Assembly: GCA_016191115.1 (NCBI GenBank)
Contig: JACPPG010000001.1
Location: 28,657-92,656 of the forward strand
Source of the DNA: Planctomycetia bacterium
Lineage (GTDB): Bacteria; Planctomycetota; Planctomycetia; Pirellulales; JACPPG01
Direction of reading: 5' to 3'
Length of the DNA: 64,000 nt
A program made the translations under genes and the position numbers. Every line of letters starts with the position of its first letter. The stretch's first letter is position 1. Below are positions 26,518 through 34,852 of this stretch, in pieces. The notes beneath the pieces are model-generated. The model worked only from the letters and a program-made list of their open reading frames with translations. It was not told the DNA's origin and did not search any database.

Positions 26518-28035
26518 GTGTCGTCGATTGCCAATCTTCGAGCAGCGCTGGTTCGGTCCGCAGCGCGGCCGGCGGTCGTCATGGCCACTTTTGCCGCGCT
26601 CCTGGCCACGCAGATCGTGCCCTGGTGGGCGCCCGTGCCGGACGGGTCTTGCTACCTGTCGATCGCCCGCAGCATCGCGCACGGGGGACCGGTCACCAAT
26701 CTCGGCTCGCCCAAGCTTCACTACGCGCCGGGCTATCCGTTGTTGATCAGCCCCGCGTTCTTCGCCGGCGAGCGGCCGTTTCTGCTGCTGGCGGCAATGC
26801 AATGGCTGTTCGCGATTGCGTTCATGGCCGGCGTGTACCAGTGGGCGCGCCGCTGGTTCCCGGGCGCCGCGCTATGGATCGTCGCACTCGTGATGGCGAA
26901 TGCCAGTCTGTGGATGTATGCGCGACTGACGTTGAGCGAAATGGCCTTCATGGCCGTCTTGATGTGGGCGGTCAATGGCATGGACCGGCTGACCGCCGCT
27001 GTGACGACGCGCGGCGTGATCGCGTGGACGGCGCTGGCCGCGGCACTGGTCGCGGCGGCGACGGCGATCCGTCCGGCGGGCGTGCTTTTCGCCGCCGGCT
27101 ACACGGCGGTCGCGTTCCTGCAAGCGTGGCGGAAGCGCGTGGCGTGGACCCGTGCGGTGGCGACTTCGCTTGCCGTCGGGCTGCCCGCGGCTTTGGCCCT
27201 TGTAGCGCTATTGGTCTACGAAACACGGATGGCGGCTGCCGTCGCGAGGCAGCAGGCTGCGGAACCCCAGGCGAGCAGCACGACGTACCTCGATGAGTTT
27301 CGCCTGGCCGATTGGACGCTCGCCGGCCAGGCGCTCGAAGGCGTGCGGCTGCGCGTCAGCGAAACGGGTCGCCTGTTGGTGCCAGGCATGTTCGGCTCAT
27401 ACGCCCGGTCGGGTCAGTGGCTCAACGTCAACATGCTCGTGTACGTGCCGCTGTTTTGCGCGATCGCTTGGGCATGGTGGCGCCTAGCGCGCGCCGGAGG
27501 GAATGTCTTTGTGCTTGCGGCACCGTTCTACCTGGCGTTGTACATCGCCTATCCGGTGGATCAGCGGACGCGGTACTTGCTGCCGCTGTTGCCGCTTTTG
27601 GCGGCGTGCGTGTGGTGGCTGTGCAGTCACCTTTCGCGGCCGCATCAACTGCGACTGCTGGGCGCGCTCGTGGCGGCGCATCTGGCCGTGGCCGTGGGCA
27701 CCAGCGTTCACGACACGCGCGCGATCGCGCAGGCGGGCGCCGTGCTGCCGGACATCGATGCGCTGGCGGTGGTGGTTCGCCACCAGCCCGAGCCGGTCGC
27801 GGTGTGGCAGGCGCCGCGGGGTGTCTACGAGATGGCGCAGGTCGCGACCGATCGCGGGCTGGTGGCAGTCCGCGGCGACGAACCGATCCCGCACGACGCG
27901 GCATGGGTCATCACCCGCGCGGATACGGCGGCCCAACCTGGCTTCGTCGAACGGACCCGCGCCGGCAGCCTCAAGCTGCTTGAGCGCACGGACCGCCTGT
28001 CGCGAACGCGCGCCGCCTCTGAAGTCGCGCGTTGA
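26518..28035 (+). CDS. GT39-like polytopic glycosyltransferase
   Basis: The roughly 505-residue inner-membrane protein has about ten hydrophobic segments and a dolichyl/undecaprenyl-phosphate-mannose-type (GT39/ArnT-like) layout. The first loop carries DGSCYLSIARSIAHGGP and the next LHYAPGYPLLI, as in this superfamily. YLLPLLPLLAACVWWL near the end of the membrane part matches the last helices, and a soluble C-terminal domain of about 100 residues follows. It probably transfers a sugar from a lipid carrier to an envelope target. The start is uncertain: I use the GTG at 26518, with GGGGG eight bases upstream; an ATG at 26581 or the TTG at 26377 are alternatives. The proA gene is divergent. Confidence 0.75.
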   Translation: MSSIANLRAALVRSAARPAVVMATFAALLATQIVPWWAPVPDGSCYLSIARSIAHGGPVTNLGSPKLHYAPGYPLLISPAFFAGERPFLLLAAMQWLFAIAFMAGVYQWARRWFPGAALWIVALVMANASLWMYARLTLSEMAFMAVLMWAVNGMDRLTAAVTTRGVIAWTALAAALVAAATAIRPAGVLFAAGYTAVAFLQAWRKRVAWTRAVATSLAVGLPAALALVALLVYETRMAAAVARQQAAEPQASSTTYLDEFRLADWTLAGQALEGVRLRVSETGRLLVPGMFGSYARSGQWLNVNMLVYVPLFCAIAWAWWRLARAGGNVFVLAAPFYLALYIAYPVDQRTRYLLPLLPLLAACVWWLCSHLSRPHQLRLLGALVAAHLAVAVGTSVHDTRAIAQAGAVLPDIDALAVVVRHQPEPVAVWQAPRGVYEMAQVATDRGLVAVRGDEPIPHDAAWVITRADTAAQPGFVERTRAGSLKLLERTDRLSRTRAASEVAR

Positions 28036-28078
28036 CCCGGTTCGTGCGACCGCTTTCTTCTTTCTTCCTGCGGCAGAC

Positions 28079-28348
28079 CTAGTACCAGATGATGGTGAGA
28101 TAAACCATCGCCGCAAAGAGGAGCGCCATCGCCGGGATGATCACGAGCGCGGCGCGCTTCGCGTAGACGAACGGCGCGTGAACCGCAACCAGGAACAGCA
28201 ACGTTTGCAGGGCAATAACGAAGACAATCAACGGCGCTGCCATCGTTTCCGAAAGGTCCGCGCGGGCTTCCATCGCCAGGCAAATCGCCATCAGCAACGT
28301 CGCCCAAAACAGTCGTCGTATGCTTATTTGCCAGCGGCCGGTCGCCAT
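28079..28348 (-). CDS. Small three-helix membrane protein
   Basis: The 89-residue protein has three hydrophobic stretches (about 12-28, 38-58 and 64-86). It begins RWQISIRRLFWATLLMAICLA, a type of amphipathic Arg-rich start followed by a helix that is common in small planctomycete membrane proteins. No catalytic motif is seen. It could be a homologue of small respiratory-complex subunits, but I cannot show that. It is convergent with the glycosyltransferase gene and divergent from the DUF1501 gene. Confidence 0.55.
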   Translation of the reverse strand: MATGRWQISIRRLFWATLLMAICLAMEARADLSETMAAPLIVFVIALQTLLFLVAVHAPFVYAKRAALVIIPAMALLFAAMVYLTIIWY

Positions 28349-28431
28349 ACGGCCATTCTACTGCCTCCGCGGTCGCGCATTGAATTTGCCGCCGCATCGT
28401 GCTATTCCTGGAGGGCGGCTCGAACGAGCCC

Positions 28432-28519
28432 GGCGGGAAAATGGGACTGGCTCCGAGCGCGTCGGGCGTCGGCCTTCCCGCCTAACGCGGCGTCTCGGTA
28501 CCTGTCCCATTTTCCCGCC
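28432..28519 (-). repeat. Short family A relative with a different loop (A5)
   Basis: Only the core palindrome is present. GGCGGGAAAATGGGAC then TGGCTCCGAG starts the left arm, and CTCGGTACCTGTCCC with ATTTTCCCGCC ends the right arm. The 33-base centre is unlike other A copies. The outer stems match perfectly here, whereas standard A copies have a G/A difference. It ends 20 bases before the DUF1501 start codon, within its probable leader. Confidence 0.75.
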
Positions 28520-28539
28520 CCCTCGACGGAAAAAGCGCG

Positions 28540-29925
28540 ATGTTAACCCTTGGCGATCGCCGCGGCCGATTCGGACGACGCGAGTTCCTGCGCATTGGCA
28601 GCCTGTCGCTGGGGTCCCTGTCGCTGCCTGGATTGCTGGCGGCACAGGCGGCGGAATCAAAACGCCTGCTCACCGGCCGCAGCGTCATCTTTCTGTTTCT
28701 GCACGGCGGGCCGAGCCAGTTCGAGACGTTCGATCCCAAGATGGCGGCCCCCGCCGAGATTCGCTCGGCAACCGGCGAGATCGCGACGCGCATCCCCGGA
28801 GTCACGTTCGGCTCGTCGCTGCCGAAGCTGGCGGCTGTGGCCGACCGGCTGGCGATCGTCCGCTCGTTCACCACAGGCGACGCCAACCACGATATCAAGC
28901 CGGTCGTCGGCCGCGACACGTTCGGCGCGAACCTGGGGTCGCTCTTCGCCCGCGTCGCCGGGGCGACCGATCCTCTCTCCGGCCTGCCGCGCAACGCGGT
29001 GCTCTTTCCCCGCGCGGTCGACGCCACGGCCGGCCCGCACCAAAGCGGGTTCGGCCGCTTCGAGTCGGCCGGGGCGCTGGGGCCCGGCTACGCGCCTTTT
29101 GTCGCCGGGGCGGGGGGCGACTTGCAGCGGGACATGCAGCTCAATGTGCCGGCCGATCGGCTCACCGATCGCCGCGCGATCCTGGCCGCGCTCGACGCCG
29201 CGCGGTGGAACCTCGACGCGGCCGGCCGAGCCGGCACCGTCGACAAACTGCGCGAGCAGGCGTTCGAGACCGTGCTGGGCGGCGCGGCCCAGGCGTTTGA
29301 CCTGTCGCGCGAGGACCCCCGCACGATCGAGCGCTATGACACGGCGCCCCTCGTGCGGCCCGAGGCGATCAACGCGAAGTGGAAGAACTACCCGCACTAC
29401 GTCGACAACGCCAAGACGCTGGGCAAGCTGCTTTTGTTGGCGCGGCGGCTGTGCGAGGCGGGCTGCGGCTTCGTCACCGTCACTACCAACTTCGTGTGGG
29501 ACATGCACGCCGACGTCAATAACGCGCCGGTGGACGAAGGGTTGCGGTACACAGGCCCGCCGTTGGACCATGCCGTCTCGGCGCTGGTGGAAGACCTCGA
29601 GCGGCGCGGGCTGAGCGACCGCATCTTGCTCGTGTGCTGCGGCGAAATGGGACGCACGCCGCGGAAGAATCCGCAAGGCGGCCGCGACCATTGGGGCAAC
29701 CTGGCGCCTTTGCTTCTGGCCGGCGGAGGCTTGCCGATGGGGCGCGTCATCGGCAGCTCGACCCGCGACGGCGGCCAACCGCAGACCGAACCGGTCGGCA
29801 ATCGCAACCTCGTGGCAACTGTCCTACAAACGCTCGTCGACCCGGGCGAGCTCCGCATCGTGCGTGGCATGCCGAACGAAGTCGTGCAAGCAGCCACGGC
29901 CGACCCGATTCCGGGGCTGGCGTAG
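28540..29925 (+). CDS. DUF1501 Tat-exported protein
   Basis: The 461-residue protein belongs to the DUF1501 family, distantly related to sulfatase/alkaline-phosphatase-fold enzymes and very abundant in planctomycetes. A Tat signal lies at residues 10-35 (GRFGRREFLRIGSLSLGS). Family landmarks are FLFLHGGPSQFETFDPK, IPGVTFGSSLPKLAAVADRL, SFTTGDANHD, TVTTNFVWDMH and LLVCCGEMGRTPRKN followed by GGRDHWGNLAPLLLAGGG. The biochemical role is not established. Many family members are partnered with DUF1549/DUF1553 cytochrome genes, but none is adjacent here. It ends four bases before the convergent SGNH hydrolase stop. Confidence 0.92.
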   Translation: MLTLGDRRGRFGRREFLRIGSLSLGSLSLPGLLAAQAAESKRLLTGRSVIFLFLHGGPSQFETFDPKMAAPAEIRSATGEIATRIPGVTFGSSLPKLAAVADRLAIVRSFTTGDANHDIKPVVGRDTFGANLGSLFARVAGATDPLSGLPRNAVLFPRAVDATAGPHQSGFGRFESAGALGPGYAPFVAGAGGDLQRDMQLNVPADRLTDRRAILAALDAARWNLDAAGRAGTVDKLREQAFETVLGGAAQAFDLSREDPRTIERYDTAPLVRPEAINAKWKNYPHYVDNAKTLGKLLLLARRLCEAGCGFVTVTTNFVWDMHADVNNAPVDEGLRYTGPPLDHAVSALVEDLERRGLSDRILLVCCGEMGRTPRKNPQGGRDHWGNLAPLLLAGGGLPMGRVIGSSTRDGGQPQTEPVGNRNLVATVLQTLVDPGELRIVRGMPNEVVQAATADPIPGLA

Positions 29926-29929
29926 CCAC

Positions 29930-31486
29930 CTACGATTTGCCGCCGCTCCGCCAGCGCGCGGCGCACGACATCGCCCACGCCAGGCCGGCGGCGAGCACAA
30001 GAGTAACCGTCGGCGGCTCGGGCACAGATACCGCCGCTCCGCCTCCACCGCCCGCCGTCCAATGGGCGGCGATCGTCTGAACGTCGGAGATATCCACGGA
30101 CCCATCGCCGTTGGCGTCGGCTACCGCGTCATTCGTCAGCCAGTGGCCGGCGACCACCTGAATGTCGGAAACATCCACGTCGGCGTCCAGGTTCAAGTCA
30201 CCCGGCAGCGCCGCCACTTTCAGGTCCACCGGCAGCGACGTGGTGATGCCGCCGAACGTGTCGTCGACGCGAACGGCCACGCGGTAGGTCGTCGTGACGC
30301 CGATTCCCAGAGTGTGCAACTGCGCCCAGGATAGATCGGGCTGCGCGCCAGTGGCGTCGCCAAAGATGCCGTCGCCGTTAATGTCCCATGAGTATTGCAG
30401 GAAGGGGACGTCGCCGACGTTCGGGTCGGTGGACGCTGATGCATTGAGCGCCAGCGCATTGTGCGCGGCAATCGCGTAGGCCCCGCCCGCGTTGGCGATC
30501 GGCGCCTGCTGAGGGTCGAGGCCGGTGAGCGTGACCATTTCCTTGGGCGATAATGCGGCAATCGATTCGCCGTACGTCGCATTCAAGGCGCCGATAAACG
30601 CGTTGGCCCACATCGCCTGAAAGATGGGCGTAGGGTGCAAGCCATCGGAGAGCCAAGCCGAGCGCAGGTCCGCGAGGCCGCCACCGCTTGTTCCTGGCGA
30701 GATGTAGATGCCGTGAATGGTCGTGCCATTGCTATTGCGCAGGTTGTCCCACAAGCTGAACAGATCGACGGTCGCCAGGCCGTGCACGGCGGCGAGCGCC
30801 GCGACCGAATTGTTGAAGTAGGTCATGTTCAGCCGGATGCTGTCCTTGTTGATTTGCTGCAAGCCGCCAAAGACCGGCATGCTGCCCAGGTCGGGATACT
30901 CGACCAGCACCATCTTCAAGGGGGACGTGTAGTTGGCCGTGGCAATGTTGGTAATCTGCTCGAAGCGGGAGAGGATCGGGTTCATGGTTCCGCTATCGAG
31001 GCCCAACAGCAACTTTTGACGGTTGATGATCTGGTCGAGCATGTCATTGCCGCCGATCTCCTGGCTGGCGTACTGGATCGCGGCCGACGTGCCCGCGCCG
31101 CGGATGCCGGGCCAGATGTCGGGCCGGTTGGGACTGCCGGGCTGCGAGTTGTTGTTGTTCACCGTCGGCAAAAACGTGGTGCTGCCGAGCGCGCTTGAGG
31201 TCGTGGCCCCACCCTTGGCGTAGTTGTACGTGTAGCTGCCGGCACCGCCGGTGTTGCGCGGGTCGCCGCTGGGGAAGGTGGCGAAAGGGCCAAAATCGGC
31301 CCGGCCGCCGGCGACCAACAGTTCGACCCAGTTGTAGAGCCCCGCGGCGATAGGGCTGTACTCGTCGGAGTAGCTATCGCCCATGGCGCCGACCTTGACG
31401 GCGGCGTGCGCGGTTACGGTCGCAAAGGCGACCGAAGCCCAGGTGATTGCCCAACATGTAGCCGTGGATCGCCCATGATTTCGCAC
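29930..31486 (-). CDS. Secreted SGNH-like hydrolase with dockerin-like repeats and PEP-CTERM anchor
   Basis: The 518-residue protein has four parts. It has a signal peptide (WASVAFATVTAHA). An SGNH/GDSL-type esterase domain follows, with GDSYSDEY as block I, GGNDMLDQI as block III and DGLHPTPIFQAMWAN carrying the Asp/His pair. Next come a PKD-like segment (IAAHNALALNASASTD) and two dockerin-like calcium loops (GDLNLDADVDVSDIQ; ADANGDGSVDISDVQ). The C-terminal sorting signal is VPEPPTVTLVLAAG followed by a Trp-rich helix and Arg residues. The GTG at 31486 is chosen because AAGGGGGA lies six bases upstream. It would be exported and processed by an exosortase, acting on a surface polysaccharide or ester. 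No exosortase gene is in the window. Confidence 0.82.
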   Translation of the reverse strand: MRNHGRSTATCWAITWASVAFATVTAHAAVKVGAMGDSYSDEYSPIAAGLYNWVELLVAGGRADFGPFATFPSGDPRNTGGAGSYTYNYAKGGATTSSALGSTTFLPTVNNNNSQPGSPNRPDIWPGIRGAGTSAAIQYASQEIGGNDMLDQIINRQKLLLGLDSGTMNPILSRFEQITNIATANYTSPLKMVLVEYPDLGSMPVFGGLQQINKDSIRLNMTYFNNSVAALAAVHGLATVDLFSLWDNLRNSNGTTIHGIYISPGTSGGGLADLRSAWLSDGLHPTPIFQAMWANAFIGALNATYGESIAALSPKEMVTLTGLDPQQAPIANAGGAYAIAAHNALALNASASTDPNVGDVPFLQYSWDINGDGIFGDATGAQPDLSWAQLHTLGIGVTTTYRVAVRVDDTFGGITTSLPVDLKVAALPGDLNLDADVDVSDIQVVAGHWLTNDAVADANGDGSVDISDVQTIAAHWTAGGGGGAAVSVPEPPTVTLVLAAGLAWAMSCAARWRSGGKS

Positions 31487-31854
31487 GAATTCCCCCTTGT
31501 TCGGCACGAGCCCCCTATTAGACCCGCCGAAGTTGCAAAATCTGACCGAATTCACTTGGCGAGACCGGAAAAAGAGGAGGCGGGACGCACGGGGAGGCGC
31601 CTCACTCTCCCAAGGCGAATGGGTCTATACCACTGCGAAGGCATTCTGGCACGCACGGCTCAGCTCACACACCGCGGGGAAGACAACGCCCGCCGCGCCG
31701 GCCACGTCCAGCCATCGTGCCCAGACGCGGTCGTCGACCGGGCTGCCGCTGCGGCGGCGCTCCTCCATCATGCGGAGTCGCCGCGCGGGGCATGGCCACG
31801 TCGGAGTACTTCCGTGGCCATGGCGCCCACGTCGTAAACCTGGACGCGACAGTT
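31487..31854. other. Intergenic region without recognised gene
   Basis: This is the first half of a 715-base divergent gap. It must hold the promoter of the SGNH hydrolase gene. I see no gene and no repeat before the direct repeat at 31855. A G/A-rich stretch (GAAAAAGAGGAGGCGGGAC, near 31567) could resemble a ribosome site but is not followed by a plausible gene. Confidence 0.35.
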
Positions 31855-31867
31855 GCAGGAATACCAG

Positions 31868-31988
31868 CAGAACTGCAAAGTCCGGGGAGAGGGGGTCAGG
31901 CACATTTTTCGGCCGAAGGTCCGTCGGAAGGATTGAAGACCGCGTGTGCCGAAAAATGAGCCAGACCCCGGACTTTGCAGTTCTCCTG
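31868..31988 (+). repeat. Interspersed repeat family B, copy B3, with direct repeats
   Basis: This family B copy has a slightly altered left end (CAGAACTGCAAAGTCC). It is flanked by the 13-base direct repeat GCAGGAATACCAG at 31855-31867 and 31989-32001. The right direct repeat runs straight into copy A4. Confidence 0.92.
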
Positions 31989-31999
31989 GCAGGAATACC

Positions 32000-32136
32000 A
32001 GGGCCATTCTGTTTTTCAAAATGGCGAGGCGGGAAAATGGGACTGGCTCCGAGCATAAACAGCGCAAGCCCTTTCAGACCAACGTTGCGTCTCGGTGCCT
32101 GTCCCACTTTCCCGCCGGTGCGCCGCCGGCAAGCTT
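32000..32136 (-). repeat. Interspersed repeat family A, copy A4 (one end lost)
   Basis: This family A copy is in the minus orientation. It starts AGGGCCATTCTG immediately at the B3 direct repeat and stops at GCAAGCTT without the usual GAATCTGTGAACGGCC end. It lies 65 bases before the FAH-family gene. Confidence 0.88.
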
Positions 32137-32201
32137 TTCCGCCTTTGTTTGTCCGTCGGCCGGCGACTCTCGACGAGCCGTGACTACATTGGGATGACCG
32201 C

Positions 32202-33005
32202 ATGCGCATCGTTCGATTTCTGAATGTCAAGGGGCAGCCGGCTTGGGGCGAAGAGCTCGCCGAAGGACGAGTGCGCCGGCTGGATGGCGATCCGTACGGC
32301 GGGTTTCGCCCCAGCGACGAGATGCTCACCGGCGTCACGTTCCGCGCGCCCGTGGCGGCGACAAACGTCATCTGCATCGGATTGAACTACCGCGAGCACG
32401 CCACGGAATCGGGCATGAAGTTTCCCGAGCACCCCGTGGTGTTCATGAAGAACGCTTCGAGCGTGATCGGTCCGGGCGAGCCGATCGTGATCCCCGCCTG
32501 CTGCGACCCGGCGGGAGAAGTCGACTACGAGTGCGAGCTGGCCGTGGTGATCGGCCGGGCGGCGAAAAATGTGTCCGAGGCCGAGGCCCTGAACTACGTC
32601 CTCGGTTACACGGCGGCCAACGACGTTTCGGCCCGCAAGTGGCAACTGCACGGCGGCGGAGGGCAATGGGTGCGGGGCAAGAGCTTTGACACGTTCTGCC
32701 CGCTCGGACCGGCCCTGGTACCGGCCGAAGAGATCACCGACCCCCAGGCGCTCTCCGTTCGCACGGTGCTCAATGGCCAAACGGTCCAGGACCACACCAC
32801 GGGGGACATGATCTTCCCCATCAGGAAACTGATCAGCTTTCTCAGCCAAGACACCACGCTTTCGCCAGGCACGGTCATTCTGACGGGCACGCCGCAGGGC
32901 GTCGGCTTTGCGCGGAAGCCGCCGTTGTGGTTGCGCGCGGGGGACGTAGTCACGGTGGAAATCGAGCGGATCGGCAAACTGACGAATCCCGTGGTCGCGG
33001 CCTGA
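32202..33005 (+). CDS. Fumarylacetoacetate hydrolase (FAH) family protein
   Basis: The 267-residue enzyme has the FAH C-terminal domain fold, with metal ligands in VDYECELAVVIG and the preceding glutamates. Other landmarks are CIGLNYREHATESGMKFP, VVFMKNASSVIGPG, YTAANDVSARKWQ, GKSFDTFCPLGPALVP and ILTGTPQGVGFARKPP. Family members hydrolyse C-C bonds of acylpyruvates or decarboxylate/tautomerise keto-acids. It is the first of four same-strand genes (BKACE-like enzyme, isomerase, dehydrogenase) spaced about 40-50 bases apart, which look like one catabolic operon. The exact substrate is not evident. Confidence 0.9.
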   Translation: MRIVRFLNVKGQPAWGEELAEGRVRRLDGDPYGGFRPSDEMLTGVTFRAPVAATNVICIGLNYREHATESGMKFPEHPVVFMKNASSVIGPGEPIVIPACCDPAGEVDYECELAVVIGRAAKNVSEAEALNYVLGYTAANDVSARKWQLHGGGGQWVRGKSFDTFCPLGPALVPAEEITDPQALSVRTVLNGQTVQDHTTGDMIFPIRKLISFLSQDTTLSPGTVILTGTPQGVGFARKPPLWLRAGDVVTVEIERIGKLTNPVVAA

Positions 33006-33056
33006 ATATCGAACGAACCGGCCTTCGGCGGCCCAGCACGCGATAAGGGACCCGAC

Positions 33057-33944
33057 ATGGAAAAACTGATCATCACCGTCACGTGCGACTCGACGATGGC
33101 CTACCCCAGCAATCCGCACAATCCGACGCCCAAGGGCTACGACGAGGTGGCGCGCGAGTACGTCCGTTCGGTGAACGCGGGGGCCGCGATCTGCCACTTG
33201 CACGGGCCGTACACGATCGACGAGGAGATCCAGGCCGACGGCACCAAACTTTCCGATCTGGACATCCCCGGCTGGGCCAAGCTGAAGAAGGATATCACCG
33301 ACCATTGCCAGCCGGTCATCCAGTACGGCATCGCCAACGGCCGATTCCCGCAGCGGAAGGAACTGATGCGCGCCCAGGTCCCCGACATGATCTCGACGTG
33401 CTTCAACGCCCACGACGAGTGCTTCGACTACGAGCCGCCCAACAAGCCCGTCGAACTCTACGGCCTGCACGACCGCAACGAGCTGGCGGAGTATTGCCGG
33501 GTGACGAAGGAATTGGGCGTGAAGATCGAGGCCGAGTGTTTTCACTACGGAGGCGTATGGAACGCCCAGCGGTTCGTGGCGCAAGGGTTGCTGGCCAAGC
33601 CGGTTTGGATCACGTTCTTCCTCGGCTGGCGCGGAGGATGCTTCACGCCGCCGACGCTGAAGGCCATGCAGTACATGCACGACCATCTGCCCGAGGGCTT
33701 CGTCTACAACACCTCGGTCATGGATCCGCGCGAGCACTGGCGCGTGCTGTCGATGGCGATCCTGCTTGGCGGCCACGTGCGGGTGGGGATGGAAGACAAC
33801 CCGTTTGTGGCGCCGGGACAGTATGCCCGCACGAACGCCGAGCTGGTCGAGAAGATCGTGCGGATCTCGCGCGAGGTGGGACGGGAGATCGCCTCGCCGG
33901 CCGAGGCGCGGCGAATCGCCGGTCTCAATGGATCGAAACACTAG
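33057..33944 (+). CDS. BKACE-family beta-keto acid cleavage enzyme (DUF849)
   Basis: The 295-residue zinc enzyme of the 3-keto-5-aminohexanoate cleavage (BKACE/DUF849) family normally converts a beta-keto acid plus acetyl-CoA into acetoacetate and a new acyl-CoA. Family marks are ITVTCDSTMAYPSNPHNP, the zinc pair in ICHLHGP (His47, His49), IQYGIANGRFPQR, the Glu in GVKIEAECFHYG and the GGHVRVGMEDNPF loop near the C-terminus. AAGGGA precedes the ATG. The side-chain specificity of this family is set by pocket residues I cannot assign by eye. Together with the FAH-family enzyme upstream it points to stepwise breakdown of a keto-acid. Confidence 0.9.
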   Translation: MEKLIITVTCDSTMAYPSNPHNPTPKGYDEVAREYVRSVNAGAAICHLHGPYTIDEEIQADGTKLSDLDIPGWAKLKKDITDHCQPVIQYGIANGRFPQRKELMRAQVPDMISTCFNAHDECFDYEPPNKPVELYGLHDRNELAEYCRVTKELGVKIEAECFHYGGVWNAQRFVAQGLLAKPVWITFFLGWRGGCFTPPTLKAMQYMHDHLPEGFVYNTSVMDPREHWRVLSMAILLGGHVRVGMEDNPFVAPGQYARTNAELVEKIVRISREVGREIASPAEARRIAGLNGSKH

Positions 33945-33989
33945 CTGCCGCGCGCCGCCAGATCGCCCACGGGATCGAGCAAACGCATC

Positions 33990-34811
33990 ATGCCGCGGAT
34001 CAACGCCGTCAGCTTTCACGAGAACCCGAGCATCGAGGCGATCTGCCGGCTGGTGCGCTCCTGCGGCTTCGACGCGCTGGAAGTGTCGCGGCCGCCCTTT
34101 TATCGCAAGCTGATCACGCGCGCGACGCGGCAGCGGTTTCTCGAGTGGGCCCGCGAAATCGGACTAAACCTCTACGGCTTCGACTGCTGGGTCGAAGTCG
34201 ACCCCTACGAGCGCCGGCAGGAGACTCTCGACGAGTTTCAGCACGCGGTCGATTGGGCGGCCGACTTGAATCTCGGCATGCTGATCACGCACGATCCTTG
34301 GGCGAGCACGAACGGCACGCGATCGGCCTCGCAGTGCCTGGCGGCGGCGGTCGGGCTGTTTCGCGACGTGGCCCGGATGTGTGCGGCCGCCGGCCTGCGG
34401 CTGGTCTTCGAGCCGCATCCCGATACGCTGAGCATGGACAACGCCTGGGCAATCGAATTCATCGACGCCGTGGCCGAGGGACACGACGCTGGCGGCGTCG
34501 GTATCCTGTACGATTGCTGCCACTACGGCGTCGGACAACCCAATGGCTATGCCCGCTCGATTGAGGTGCTGGGCAACCGCATCGGGCACGTTCACCTCTC
34601 CGACGGAGATGGCACGACCTACGCGCTGCATCTTCCGTTGGGCGAAGGAAGCCTCGATCTCGAGGGCATGGTCGCCGCATTGAAGGCAATCCACTTTCAA
34701 GGGACCCTCACGAACGACTTGTACAATTACCCGCTGTTGGAGGAAGGAGCGCGGCGCAACGCGGCGCGCGTTCGCGAGGTCGAGGATTGTCTCGGTTTAG
34801 CCCGCGTCTAG
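33990..34811 (+). CDS. Sugar phosphate isomerase/epimerase-like TIM-barrel protein
   Basis: The 273-residue protein has the xylose-isomerase-like/AP endonuclease 2 TIM-barrel fold. Visible elements are SFHENPSIEAICRLVRSCGF, LRLVFEPHPDTLSMDN (metal-binding Glu), VGILYDCCHYGVGQP (Asp/His), and GHVHLSDGDGTTYALHLPLG with GSLDLEGMVAALK. These are the usual positions of the four metal ligands. It probably isomerises or epimerises a keto-sugar or hydroxy-keto acid. It is the third gene of the 32.2-35.9 kb cluster. A related but distinct family member lies at 60593. Confidence 0.85.
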   Translation: MPRINAVSFHENPSIEAICRLVRSCGFDALEVSRPPFYRKLITRATRQRFLEWAREIGLNLYGFDCWVEVDPYERRQETLDEFQHAVDWAADLNLGMLITHDPWASTNGTRSASQCLAAAVGLFRDVARMCAAAGLRLVFEPHPDTLSMDNAWAIEFIDAVAEGHDAGGVGILYDCCHYGVGQPNGYARSIEVLGNRIGHVHLSDGDGTTYALHLPLGEGSLDLEGMVAALKAIHFQGTLTNDLYNYPLLEEGARRNAARVREVEDCLGLARV

Positions 34812-34852
34812 AGTCTCATTCCCGCCAAACGCAGCCGCCGTCGACCTAACGC

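Noticed and set aside
33057..34811. Plus-strand frame of nearly 500 codons running across the BKACE and isomerase genes
   Set aside because: It is in another frame of two well-identified genes and consists of Arg/Ala/Gly-rich sequence without motifs.
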